NCBI RefSeq assembly: GCF_009856445.1
Contig: NZ_WMFA01000011.1
Coordinates: 31,276-95,275, forward strand
Length of the DNA stretch: 64,000 bases
Source of the DNA: Halobacillus litoralis
Lineage (GTDB): Bacteria > Bacillota > Bacilli > Bacillales > Halobacillaceae
Reading direction: 5' to 3'
Of the stretch, positions 45,651-53,620 are shown one piece after another. Position numbers and translations under genes: made by a program. The notes beneath the pieces are model-generated. The model ran no database searches. It had not been told where the DNA came from and saw nothing but the letters and a program-made list of their open reading frames with translations. Position 1 is the first letter of the stretch. Every line of letters starts with the position of its first letter.

Positions 45651-46170
45651 GGCAGGATTGTGTAAGACGCAGTTTCGAGACTTTTATTGAGTGGAGGGGG
45701 CTACGTGGAATAGCTCGCTTTCCGCGGGAGCGCGGTGAGCCTCCTCGGACTGCGTCCTGTGGGGTCTCACCAAGCACTTTTTTCCCGCAGGAGTCTCGCC
45801 ATTCCCCTCCGCCCACTTACCAAAGAAGATACTCGAAACCACTCTTAAAAAAATACGCTCTTATGGTTATGAGAAGCGAATGATATAAAACTCTATCCCA
45901 TTGACGTATAGCATACTCAATTGCTTGATACAACACACTATATGCCCGCCTTGGGTAGGAGAATTGAAACCTTACTAATGAATTTAAGCTGACCATTTTA
46001 GAAGTGGTTTCGAGACACTTATAAGATAAAGGGGCGGAGGGAAACGGTGAGACCCCGGAAGGCGTAGCATGAGGAGGCTCACCGCCCATCCCATGGAAAG
46101 CGAACCTTTTCCCGGAGCCCTAGAATCACACAAAAGTCTCGAAACCAAGTCTTCCACTAAAGGGAGCTTA
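45651..46170. repeat. Composite palindromic repeat, copy C
   Basis: Terminal arms GTAAGACGCAGTTTCGAGA (45662-45680) and TCTCGAAACCAAGTCTTC (46137-46154) bound 493 bp with no gene. Left module GGAATAGCTCGCTTTCC to GCCATTCCCC; right module near 46030-46110 with GGTGAGACCCC and GAGGCTCACC. Inner inverted pair ACTCGAAACCACT and AGTGGTTTCGAGA. Right flank CTAAAGGGAGCTT equals that of copy B, so B and C share orientation. Collinear with B except for the insert. The gap 45625-46230 has nothing else but a terminator. Confidence 0.9.
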
Positions 46171-46195
46171 TATTCAATAAACTTTTGGACATAAG

Positions 46196-46230
46196 GAAAA
46201 GGATGCATCTAAAATAGATGCATCCTTTTC
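46196..46230. terminator. Terminator after the DUF84 gene
   Basis: GAAAAGGATGCATCTA pairs with TAGATGCATCCTTTTC: 15-16 bp, small A/T loop, next to the stop of the minus-strand gene. Confidence 0.85.
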
Positions 46231-46734
46231 TTATTGATCATAGGTCCACTGCCCTTTTAGCAACTTCACTACATGGGTGAACATTTCTTCCCTGTGAATG
46301 GCGCCATTCGTAAAAACTCCGATGGCCCCTTCATTTTTTCTTACATCATGTTTATCCGTAAATTCATCCATGACTTCCCCTAGCTCTTTCCCCTTTTCCA
46401 ACCCTGCTTTTATTTCATCAGGAAGGAGAATGCGAGCACCACTCGCAGTATAGACGTTTTCTTTACTGTCTACTAATGCTCCCCAATTACACAAGTAAAG
46501 GTCATCTTCTATCTCCATGACTCCACCCTCAAGTCCAATTCCTATATGGGCTTTATTTTGAGATGCACATTCCCTCGCGCGGTTAATTGCCCCTTCTAAT
46601 GTCTCTTCATCAGAAAAGGGTTGGGCTGCAACTTTCGATTCTACTTCCATTCCAATGACTTCCATATTAGGGAAAACACTTTTTACGGATTCAATTTTCG
46701 TAGGGTTTTGGGATCCCACATAAATTTTCAGCAT
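46231..46734 (-). CDS. DUF84 / YjjX-type inosine-xanthosine triphosphatase
   Basis: 167 residues. The pattern KIYVGSQNPTKIESVKSVF at the start, AINRARECAS and IGIGLEGGVMEIEDDLYLC match DUF84 (YjjX) NTPases that hydrolyse non-canonical purine nucleotides to limit mutation. The C-terminus has TNGAIHREEMFTHVV. ATG at 46734 is spaced from AAAGGTG; the in-frame GTG at 46743 overlaps it. Confidence 0.9.
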   Translation of the reverse strand: MLKIYVGSQNPTKIESVKSVFPNMEVIGMEVESKVAAQPFSDEETLEGAINRARECASQNKAHIGIGLEGGVMEIEDDLYLCNWGALVDSKENVYTASGARILLPDEIKAGLEKGKELGEVMDEFTDKHDVRKNEGAIGVFTNGAIHREEMFTHVVKLLKGQWTYDQ

Positions 46735-46878
46735 TGCGAGCACCTTTCTCCTTCTCTAGCCGTTTATTGCCATTATCTCTCTTGAATGAGGACTTCATAC
46801 AAGATCAATGGGACCTGTTCACCAATTTTAGCATAAAGTCACGCCCTCTGAAATCAGCTGAGGGGACTTCCATTTCCT

Positions 46879-47946
46879 TTACACATTTCTTCTGATTTGG
46901 TCTACGGTACTCTGATCTGTTGTTTTTACAAGTTTGATTAAAAGTTCTTTGGCTGCCGCATAGTCATCCACATGAATAATGGATGAAGAGGTATGAATAT
47001 AACGGGAACATACACCAACTACTGCGGATGGAACACCATCGTTTGCCATATGAACTCTCCCTGCATCTGTTCCTCCTTGAGAAACAAAATACTGATAAGG
47101 AATATCATGGGTTTCAGCAGTATCCAGAATGAATTCACGAATCCCTCTGTGTGTAACCATCGAACGATCTAGAATTCTCAGGAGAGCTCCTTTACCTAAC
47201 TGACCAAACTCTTTTTTATCCCCGCTCATATCATTGGCAGGTGATGCATCTAACGCATAAAAAATGTCTGGCTCGATCATGTTAGCAGCAACCTGTGCCC
47301 CACGCAATCCTACTTCTTCTTGAACCGTAGCACCTGAGTACAGCTTGTTTGGAACCTTTTCTCCTTGCAGCTCTTTTAAAAGCTCGATGGAAAGACCGCA
47401 ACCATAACGGTTATCCCAAGCTTTAGCGAGAACTTTCTTTTCATTAGCCATTGGAGTGAAAGGACAAATCGGTACGATCGGCTGACCTGGTTTTATCCCG
47501 ATTTTCTTAGCATCGTCTTTGTCATCTGCACCGATGTCAATAAGCATATTCTTAATTTCCATAGGCTTTTTCCGTTGTTCTGGTGTCAAGTTATGTGGAG
47601 GGATCGATCCAATCACTCCTACTACAGGACCTTTTTCTGTCATGACCTGAACACGCTGTGCAAGCATAACCTGATTCCACCACCCGCCAAGGGTTTGGAA
47701 GCGGAGCATACCATTATCCGTAATCTGTGTAACCATGAAACCTACTTCATCCATATGACCTGCCACCATGACAGTAGGGCCTTTACCATCCTTCAACCCG
47801 AAAACGCCGCCCAGACGGTCTTGTACAATCTCATCCGAGTACTTTTCAAGTTCCTGTCTCATAAACTGTCGGACAAGATGTTCATTCCCAGGTGCGCCCG
47901 GGAGTTCTGTCAATGTTTTAAAAAGACTTTTCGTTTCTTGATTCAT
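46879..47946 (-). CDS. ytoP: M42-family aminopeptidase (YtoP)
   Basis: 355 residues, a co-catalytic metallo-aminopeptidase of the M42 (TET) family. Metal ligands: [36 protein letters not shown] (Glu-Glu pair), [10 protein letters not shown] and C-terminal SSIIHVDDY. Probably a cytosolic large oligomer that trims peptides; sometimes misannotated as endoglucanase. Divergent from ytzB. Confidence 0.95.
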   Translation of the reverse strand: MNQETKSLFKTLTELPGAPGNEHLVRQFMRQELEKYSDEIVQDRLGGVFGLKDGKGPTVMVAGHMDEVGFMVTQITDNGMLRFQTLGGWWNQVMLAQRVQVMTEKGPVVGVIGSIPPHNLTPEQRKKPMEIKNMLIDIGADDKDDAKKIGIKPGQPIVPICPFTPMANEKKVLAKAWDNRYGCGLSIELLKELQGEKVPNKLYSGATVQEEVGLRGAQVAANMIEPDIFYALDASPANDMSGDKKEFGQLGKGALLRILDRSMVTHRGIREFILDTAETHDIPYQYFVSQGGTDAGRVHMANDGVPSAVVGVCSRYIHTSSSIIHVDDYAAAKELLIKLVKTTDQSTVDQIRRNV

Positions 47947-47990
47947 ATGTACATCTCCTTTTTTTCCTTCTTTCCATAGTTTAACGGAAT

Positions 47991-48051
47991 TTTGAAAACG
48001 TTTCTACAAATCAGCCATGTTTATAAGTTTTGATTTCCTTTTATCGGGAAT
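47991..48051. promoter_or_regulatory. Candidate cre-like and sigma-B-like sites between ytoP and ytzB
   Basis: TTGAAAACGTTTCTA (about 47991-48006) resembles a cre with one or two mismatches. GTTTTG-N13-GGGAAT (48027-48051) resembles a sigma-B promoter towards ytzB with three mismatches. Both weak. Confidence 0.3.
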
Positions 48052-48097
48052 ATTTAGTATACTGAGGGTTAGAAATAAGTTGTGAGGTGATTGGTTA

Positions 48098-48415
48098 ATG
48101 AACTGGAAAAAAGTCGCACTAGCAGCTGGTGTAGGAGCATTGGCAGGCTACGTAGTAAAAGAGCAATTAAGTAATGGTCAGGGCGTTACTCCTGAAAAAG
48201 CACTAAAAATTGCTAAAGAAGCTTTTAAAAAGCAAGGACCGATCAGTGGGTCCTGGATTTACATGAAGCCCGAAGAATTGAACAAAAACGGAATTAATTA
48301 CGATGTGTACCGTGGCGGGATTTCTAAAAACCAGGACGGTGAAACATCTCAATTTGAATTTTACATCGATACGGAAACAGGAACAATCGTTGACGTTGCG
48401 GAAACGACAGCTTAA
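48098..48415 (+). CDS. ytzB: YtzB, PepSY-domain small protein
   Basis: 105 residues. N-terminal hydrophobic segment (VALAAGVGALAGYVV, residues 5-19), then one PepSY-like domain: PEKALKIAKEAFKKQGPISG and FEFYIDTETGTIVDVAET. Likely membrane-anchored. PepSY domains are thought to modulate proteases or bind cations. GTGAGGTG site before ATG. Convergent with ytnP, with shared terminator. Confidence 0.88.
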   Translation: MNWKKVALAAGVGALAGYVVKEQLSNGQGVTPEKALKIAKEAFKKQGPISGSWIYMKPEELNKNGINYDVYRGGISKNQDGETSQFEFYIDTETGTIVDVAETTA

Positions 48416-48422
48416 ATCATAC

Positions 48423-48453
48423 AAAAATACCCTCGGAGACGAGGGTATTTTTT
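48423..48453. terminator. Bidirectional terminator ytzB / ytnP
   Basis: AAAAATACCCTCG pairs with CGAGGGTATTTTT, loop GAGA. Confidence 0.88.
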
Positions 48454-49306
48454 ATTGATAGTGATGTTCCTTTTCCTTAACCTTGTCCAGAATCTGTCCA
48501 TCTTCATCAAACTTCAATGCTCTATAAATAGCATCATGGTAAAAAACATACCAGGCCCGGCGTTGATAACCATACTCCATCCACTGTTGTTTCTCATGCA
48601 CAGAAGTTACAGGGTAATCATCGTACGCAAGGGCCCAGAGCGGATTTTGGTGAGCATGCGTTGGCATAAGATCTGCCAGGTGAATGAATACATCATCGCC
48701 ATCTTCAAAAGTGATGATCGAATGTCCGTGACTATGACCACTTGTATGAATCATTTTTAAACCTGGCAGCACATCCAACGAATCTTTAAACGTATGTACC
48801 TTTCCTTGGACCGCTTCCCAATTCGTCTGCCAATACGTATTCTTTGATCTCATGTTCGGCTGGCGCATTTCATCCCATTCTACTTCGCTCGTATAAATGG
48901 TCGCGTTAGGAAAAGTAGGAACAAGCTGATCCTCCTCCCATCTCGTCATTCCACAAGCATGATCAAAATGCATATGAGTCATAAGCAATGCGTCAATTTC
49001 CTCCGGTTTGATATTCAGGCTATCTAAAGACCGCAGCACTGATGACTCTTCCCAAACCCCAAAATTCCGTTTTTGCTTATCCGTCATCTTTTCATTGCCT
49101 ATTCCTGAATCGATCAGCATCTTCTTCCCATCAACCTCTAACAAAATAGGATCTGTTCGCAATTCAATTTGATTGTTTTCATTGACGGGATATTTTTTAC
49201 TCCATAATGGTTTCGGCACTACTCCGAACATAGCTCCTCCATCCATGTGAGTCACCCCACCATTCAACCATGTCAATGAAGCACGTCCCACCTTAAGATT
49301 TTCCAC
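48452..49306 (-). CDS. ytnP: Metallo-beta-lactamase-fold lactonase YtnP
   Basis: 284 residues. The MBL metal motif HMHFDH is at 111-116, with [11 protein letters not shown] (third His) and [10 protein letters not shown] (bridging Asp). The start [20 protein letters not shown] is nearly that of B. subtilis YtnP, an acyl-homoserine-lactone-type lactonase with quorum-quenching activity. GTG at 49306 is chosen because GGGAGGAGA overlaps the in-frame TTG at 49312. A cre lies upstream. Confidence 0.93.
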   Translation of the reverse strand: MENLKVGRASLTWLNGGVTHMDGGAMFGVVPKPLWSKKYPVNENNQIELRTDPILLEVDGKKMLIDSGIGNEKMTDKQKRNFGVWEESSVLRSLDSLNIKPEEIDALLMTHMHFDHACGMTRWEEDQLVPTFPNATIYTSEVEWDEMRQPNMRSKNTYWQTNWEAVQGKVHTFKDSLDVLPGLKMIHTSGHSHGHSIITFEDGDDVFIHLADLMPTHAHQNPLWALAYDDYPVTSVHEKQQWMEYGYQRRAWYVFYHDAIYRALKFDEDGQILDKVKEKEHHYQ

Positions 49307-49333
49307 CAGCAATCTCCTCCCATTAACAAAGAT

Positions 49334-49362
49334 AGCTCTAGTTTATCATAATAACTAGAGCT
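49334..49362 (-). terminator. Hairpin between trmB and ytnP
   Basis: AGCTCTAGTT (49334-49343) pairs with AACTAGAGCT (49353-49362), 10 bp. T run is poor (ATCTTTG), so termination may be partial. Confidence 0.55.
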
Positions 49363-49364
49363 AA

Positions 49365-49378
49365 TGAAAACGTTATCA
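49365..49378. promoter_or_regulatory. Consensus cre between trmB and ytnP
   Basis: TGAAAACGTTATCA matches TGWAANCGNTNWCA at all 14 positions on the plus strand. It covers the trmB stop codon and lies about 60 bp upstream of ytnP. Confidence 0.72.
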
Positions 49379-50020
49379 TTCAGGGAAGCGTGCTGTACAA
49401 CGGTAAATGGGTTGTCCTTTTGCAGAGAACTTTTCCTCATATTCCGTCTCCACATTTAAAGGGTCTTCGTCTGCATGAAGGTCAACGGATACATCTTCCA
49501 GAATCATACCGAAATTTGAAAAGCTGACAAGAGAATACTCAAAGAGACCTTTATTATCAGTCTTCAATGTAACCTCTCCTTCTTCTTTCAGCACGGCTTT
49601 ATACTGTTCTAAGAACGTATGGAACGTTAACCTGCGTTTTTCATGTTTATTTTTAGGCCATGGATCAGAAAAGTTTAAGTAAATATGATCGACTTCGTTA
49701 TCTTCAAACAAATCCCTTAGGTCTTTTGCATTTTCGTTGACCATACGGACATTGGTTGTATCAGCTGCAAGGACTTTCTTGACCGCCCCGACAATCACAC
49801 TTTTCACGAATTCCAAGCCTACAAAGTTAATATCCTGATGCTGTTTTCCCATACCGGCAATAAATTGGCCTTTACCTGAACCTATTTCTAAATGTAAGGG
49901 CTGTTCCTGGTTATAGAAAAGCTCCTTCCATTTCCCTTTCATTTCAAACGGTTGTTGGACGACAACTTCATCATTTTCACTTAAAAAGTCATCAGCCCAC
50001 GGTTTATTTCTTAAACGCAT
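49376..50020 (-). CDS. trmB: tRNA (guanine-N7)-methyltransferase
   Basis: Methylates G46 of tRNA with SAM. 214 residues: LHLEIGSGKGQFIAGMGKQ (SAM loop), NFVGLEFVKSVIVGAVKK, IYLNFSDPWPKNKHEKRRLT (catalytic Asp and PWPK motif) and KTDNKGLFEYSL. ATG follows AAGGAGG. Order trmB-ytnP as in B. subtilis. Confidence 0.96.
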   Translation of the reverse strand: MRLRNKPWADDFLSENDEVVVQQPFEMKGKWKELFYNQEQPLHLEIGSGKGQFIAGMGKQHQDINFVGLEFVKSVIVGAVKKVLAADTTNVRMVNENAKDLRDLFEDNEVDHIYLNFSDPWPKNKHEKRRLTFHTFLEQYKAVLKEEGEVTLKTDNKGLFEYSLVSFSNFGMILEDVSVDLHADEDPLNVETEYEEKFSAKGQPIYRCTARFPE

Positions 50021-50213
50021 GTAATGGATTCCTCCTTCTTATCGATAAAATGGTACCACGAAGCTGATAAAAATAAAAATTTTTCTCGTTTTCCTTGGTA
50101 GAGGAGGAAAAACAGACCTAACTCGTTTATATAAGACAATGCATGAGCTAATGATGCATCAATAAGATTATCGACGATAATTTTAGAAATATGCATGGTT
50201 TGAGGGGTTGGGT

Positions 50214-50227
50214 TGTAAGCGCTTACT
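50214..50227 (+). promoter_or_regulatory. Strong cre upstream of a small membrane-protein gene
   Basis: TGTAAGCGCTTACT, with a perfect GTAAGCGCTTAC palindrome, matches the cre consensus at 13 of 14 positions. It overlaps the -35 region of a plausible promoter (TTGTAA 50213-50218, about 17-18 bp, TTAATA near 50237), so CcpA would repress. Confidence 0.78.
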
Positions 50228-50269
50228 GATATACCATTAATATCGTGCCTTATTAAATAAACAGGAGTG

Positions 50270-50455
50270 ATGATCGAAATTATGAAAATGATCTCTAAAA
50301 CGATTGAACTGACTGTATTGGCTGTTTTCTCTGTCCTATTCGCAGGTTACGCACTATTTATATATCCTTTTGAAAAATTATCAGAAATGATGAGCACTGA
50401 GGTTAAGGAAAAGAAACTTAAATATACTCCGGCTACAGAAAAAACCGCTGCCTAA
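50270..50455 (+). CDS. Small single-span membrane protein, probable CcpA target
   Basis: About 57-61 residues: one strong TM segment (ELTVLAVFSVLFAGYALFIYP) then a charged cytosolic-type tail (EKKLKYTPATEKTAA). The start is not settled: AGGAGTGA is close before ATG 50270 and 13 bases before ATG 50282 (KMISKTIELT). The stop codon lies in the loop of its own terminator. The upstream perfect-palindrome cre implies expression when preferred sugars are absent. I recognise no family. Divergent from trmB. Confidence 0.72.
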   Translation: MIEIMKMISKTIELTVLAVFSVLFAGYALFIYPFEKLSEMMSTEVKEKKLKYTPATEKTAA

Positions 50456-50469
50456 GCAGCGGTTTTTTC
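50438..50469 (+). terminator. Terminator of the small membrane-protein gene
   Basis: GAAAAAACCGCTGC pairs perfectly with GCAGCGGTTTTTTC; the TAA stop is in the 4-base loop. Confidence 0.9.
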
Positions 50470-50503
50470 ATTTACAACCACCTCTACACCTGACAACCAA
50501 TAA

Positions 50504-50558
50504 CGTAACGATCCCCGAAAACATCTCGAATCAAAGTCTTCAACAACCCTGCCTTTTA
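50504..50558. repeat. Repeat remnant, copy D (one end only)
   Basis: AACATCTCGAATCAAAGTCTTC followed by AACAACCCTGCC parallels the right end of copy A (ACATCTCGAAACTGAGTCTTC, AAGAAACCTGCC). The rest of the element is missing. Confidence 0.65.
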
Positions 50559-50578
50559 GTTCAATACATGAGGAATCT

Positions 50579-50617
50579 AAAAAGTTCCATCTGAAATAAC
50601 ATTCAGATGGAACTTTT
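50579..50617. terminator. ytmP terminator
   Basis: AAAAAGTTCCATCTGAA pairs with TTCAGATGGAACTTTTT around ATAACA; usable on both strands. Confidence 0.9.
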
Positions 50618-51424
50618 TTATATGATTTCATGCTTTTTCATTATTTTTTTCAACTTCTCTGTACGAATGGAAGCTTCATCATATTCGCCTCTCATTTGAT
50701 GCCACTGTATGAAAGCCAGCGCCTGAGATACAGAGTACCATTTCATTCGTTCGAACATATGGGAATCAGGGTAGATCCCATATTCTTTCAACCATACGTT
50801 CCAGTGATCTTCAGGGATATAATTGTACAAAAGCATGCCAAGATCAAGAGCTGGATCAGCTACCATTGCGTTATCCCAGTCAATAAGGTACAGCTGGTCT
50901 TTGGAAGACAACAACCAATTATTATGGTTTGTATCGCAATGACAAACGACATGTACATCATGGTGGACATGGTGAGCATGCTTTTCAAGAAACTTAATGG
51001 CATGATGAATTTCAATCCTGGGATCTACTTGATCCAGGATTTTTTGGTTTCCTTTTATATCTTTCAGTACTTCATCCGGTGTTAAAGGATGTTTCCCGAG
51101 CCTCATAAGCATATCAAGAAGTTCTGTGGAATGGTGGATTTTGCTGAGAAGGTTCGCCACACGTCTATGTTTCATTTCCTCAGGCTTCAGTTCGCGCCCT
51201 TCAAGCCACTCCTGCGCTGTAATTACATCTCCGTTCTCAAGCCGTTTGGTCCAAACAAGCTTTGGCACAATACCTTCAGCAGATAAAACGGCTAAAAAAG
51301 GGGAAGAATTACGTTTTAAGAATAAACGTTTTCCTTCAGTCTGAGCGTAATAGGCTTCTCCTGTCGAACCGCCTGCTGGTGTTATCGTCCAGTTACTACC
51401 AAGAATATGTTCCAACCAATTCAC
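50618..51424 (-). CDS. ytmP: YtmP, choline/aminoglycoside-kinase-like phosphotransferase
   Basis: About 268 residues with a protein-kinase-like fold: N-lobe VPAGG-type start (TPAGGSTGEAYYA), then VVCHCDTNHNNWLL (catalytic loop HxDxxxxN) and YLIDWDNAMVADPALDLG (DFG-equivalent Asp). Small-molecule kinase of the APH/ChoK superfamily; substrate unknown. GTG at 51424 (NWLEHILGSNW) is spaced eight bases from GAGG; TTG at 51430 is too close to it but cannot be excluded. Confidence 0.88.
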   Translation of the reverse strand: MNWLEHILGSNWTITPAGGSTGEAYYAQTEGKRLFLKRNSSPFLAVLSAEGIVPKLVWTKRLENGDVITAQEWLEGRELKPEEMKHRRVANLLSKIHHSTELLDMLMRLGKHPLTPDEVLKDIKGNQKILDQVDPRIEIHHAIKFLEKHAHHVHHDVHVVCHCDTNHNNWLLSSKDQLYLIDWDNAMVADPALDLGMLLYNYIPEDHWNVWLKEYGIYPDSHMFERMKWYSVSQALAFIQWHQMRGEYDEASIRTEKLKKIMKKHEII

Positions 51425-51582
51425 CTTCAATTCCTCAAATCCTCTTGTGATTGAATCACGTCTTTGTTTGTTGTTCTAGTATACCGTACTTTGGGAATGA
51501 TCCAAAATTATCATGATACCGATTCAACAGTTACCTTATTTTAGATTAACCCATCATTCTGTCAACTTTCAAGAGATATCTA

Positions 51583-52512
51583 TCAATCCGAGTAGAATGT
51601 TGTCGATGTTTCCGCTTTCTTGATGCTGCAGTCGAAGCATGTGCCACTTTGCCCATCCACTTGAAAAGGAAGCGGTTGTCCCGAACTTATATGTACAGAG
51701 GAAGCTTTCCACTCTTCCACTTCTTTCATTTTTGTATGCAGACCAAAAAATACGCTGACAAACATGCCCATAAGCTTCTTTTTTGATATCGGTTTAACCA
51801 CGAGTATGGTTAAACTTTTACTGTTGAACTTAGCTTTCGGGGCAATTTTCATTCCACCACCATAATAAGGATGATTGGTTATGGTCACCATCATGGCTTT
51901 ATTAATGTTCGTTTTTTTCCCATCAAGAAACAGTTCAAAATGGATGGGTTCGGTCTTCGCGATGGACCGAAGGAGAGCAAGAGGATAGGTGAGCTTAGTT
52001 ATGTGAAGCCTTTTTGTCCATGAACGGTATTTTTGCTGGTTGGCTTCACCTACCACTACACCATCAAGTCCAAAGCCCATGCTATTCATAAACGTACGGC
52101 TCCCTTTTTTCTGCCATTGATTAAGACTGTAGCTGGCTAGAAAGACCTTTGATCTCATTGGTTTTTCCACATAGGATCGAAACAGCTTCAGTCCTCGATT
52201 CTTCAGGGAGAGCCCCCTTGCAAAATCATTCCCAGAACCCGCAGGTATAAAACCCAACGGAGTGTCTGGATAATTTCTAATTCCATTCACGACTTCATGG
52301 AGGGTTCCATCTCCTCCAAGGACAATAATTCCTTCTAAAGACTCGTGATGGATTTTGGTCACTTGAAGGGCAAGTCTTTCTGCATGACCCGGTTCTTCAG
52401 TTAGGAATGACCGGCAATTCTTTTTCTTATATAACGGTTCTTTTTGTATGCGCCGAAACAGGTTTATTGATTGACCATTACCAGCTATTGGATTGACAAT
52501 CATTATGTACAT
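51583..52512 (-). CDS. ytlR: Diacylglycerol/lipid-kinase-like protein YtlR
   Basis: 309 residues, DAGK catalytic family: IMIVNPIAGNGQS, IVLGGDGTLHEVVNGI (GGDGT), IPAGSGNDFARGLS, and the C-terminal PLPFQVDGQ segment. Would phosphorylate a lipid or sphingosine-like substrate with ATP. YtlR is distinct from the essential DgkB. ATG at 52512 follows AGGAG at nine bases. Divergent from the EAL gene. Confidence 0.9.
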   Translation of the reverse strand: MYIMIVNPIAGNGQSINLFRRIQKEPLYKKKNCRSFLTEEPGHAERLALQVTKIHHESLEGIIVLGGDGTLHEVVNGIRNYPDTPLGFIPAGSGNDFARGLSLKNRGLKLFRSYVEKPMRSKVFLASYSLNQWQKKGSRTFMNSMGFGLDGVVVGEANQQKYRSWTKRLHITKLTYPLALLRSIAKTEPIHFELFLDGKKTNINKAMMVTITNHPYYGGGMKIAPKAKFNSKSLTILVVKPISKKKLMGMFVSVFFGLHTKMKEVEEWKASSVHISSGQPLPFQVDGQSGTCFDCSIKKAETSTTFYSD

Positions 52513-52600
52513 GAGACATTTCTCCTACCTATATGATCATATCATTATACAACGTTCCTATTATTCTAGTATACTATTAGTAAAAAAGGAGGAATTTACT

Positions 52601-53620
52601 TTGGCGAAGGATTGTCAATATTGTGGTACTTCTGTTTTTATTCCCAATCAGGGAGCATTAGTTTTCAACTCCAAACATTCTCAACTAGGAGAAAATAAAT
52701 TCCCACTCCCCCTCACTCATGAAAGTCCAGATGCAAAGGTTTATGCTTATCATAGTAAAGACGTGTTAAGACTAGCTTTGGTCGATTGGTTGGGAGATTC
52801 TGCACCGGATTATTGGGTACATATTCTCAACACCGAAAATTCTCAATCATTTCCGATATCTATACAGCATCTCTATGAAAGATTACAACACCCTGAATTA
52901 GCAGAGTTGATCCATGCCGGGCTCTTCGAATCGCATCTACAACCGATTGTGGACATGAAAAACAACCGTGTATACGGTTATGAATCGCTGCTTCGGACGA
53001 AAGACCTATCTGTACCACCTGGCGAATTGTTTTCCTATGCCAGCCGCTCCGGTCTCCAATCCATGCTGGATCAAAAAGCACGTAGAACGGCTGTAAAAGC
53101 AAAATCAGAACATTTGAATGTGGGGGAAAAGATCTTCATTAACTTTCTACCTTCAACGATTTACGTCCCTGAGTTTTGCTTGAAGCATACCTTCCAAATC
53201 GTTAAAGAATTTAACATTGACCCGGAAGATCTCGTCTTTGAAGTCGTGGAAACCGAGAAGATTGATGATGTGGAACATTTAAAATCCATCCTCGAAACTT
53301 ATAAAGCTTCGGGAATGAAAGTGGCATTGGATGATGTCGGTTCCGGTTACAGCACATTAGAGATGTTAAGCCTGCTGCAACCCGATTATTTAAAGATTGA
53401 CCGCTCTTACATTCAAAATTGTCATAAGGATGTGAACAACCAAGCATTTTTATTTGATGTAATGGAACGAGCAAAGCAGTTAAACATCCACGTCCTCGCA
53501 GAAGGGATTGAATTACAGGAAGAATGGGATTGGCTTCAACGAATAGGGGTTGACTTTGGGCAGGGGTACTACATCGGAAAGCCTCAGGCTGTCCCAGAGA
53601 AGCAACTTATCCTTCCGTAA
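52601..53620 (+). CDS. EAL-domain c-di-GMP phosphodiesterase with N-terminal CxxC segment
   Basis: 339 residues. TTG at 52601 follows AAAGGAGG. A short N-terminal region carries CQYCGT (Cys5, Cys8; only this pair), then an uncharacterised segment to about 105, then EAL: GYESLLRT (Glu128), INFLPS, FEVVETEKID, ALDDVGSGYS (Asp244-Asp245), YLKIDRSYI, LAEGIEL and FGQGYYIGKP. All metal- and substrate-binding residues of active EAL enzymes are present, so hydrolysis of c-di-GMP to pGpG is expected. No TM helix. Overlaps convergent ytlQ by 14 bases. Confidence 0.9.
   Translation: MAKDCQYCGTSVFIPNQGALVFNSKHSQLGENKFPLPLTHESPDAKVYAYHSKDVLRLALVDWLGDSAPDYWVHILNTENSQSFPISIQHLYERLQHPELAELIHAGLFESHLQPIVDMKNNRVYGYESLLRTKDLSVPPGELFSYASRSGLQSMLDQKARRTAVKAKSEHLNVGEKIFINFLPSTIYVPEFCLKHTFQIVKEFNIDPEDLVFEVVETEKIDDVEHLKSILETYKASGMKVALDDVGSGYSTLEMLSLLQPDYLKIDRSYIQNCHKDVNNQAFLFDVMERAKQLNIHVLAEGIELQEEWDWLQRIGVDFGQGYYIGKPQAVPEKQLILP

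Noticed and set aside
45817..46208. Minus-strand frames of 74 and 90 codons
   Set aside because: Inside repeat copy C; not kept open in the collinear copy B.
50011..50196. 61-codon minus-strand frame just upstream of trmB, considered as a ytzH equivalent
   Set aside because: No ribosome-binding site, and the sequence does not resemble what I recall of YtzH; it covers the trmB leader.
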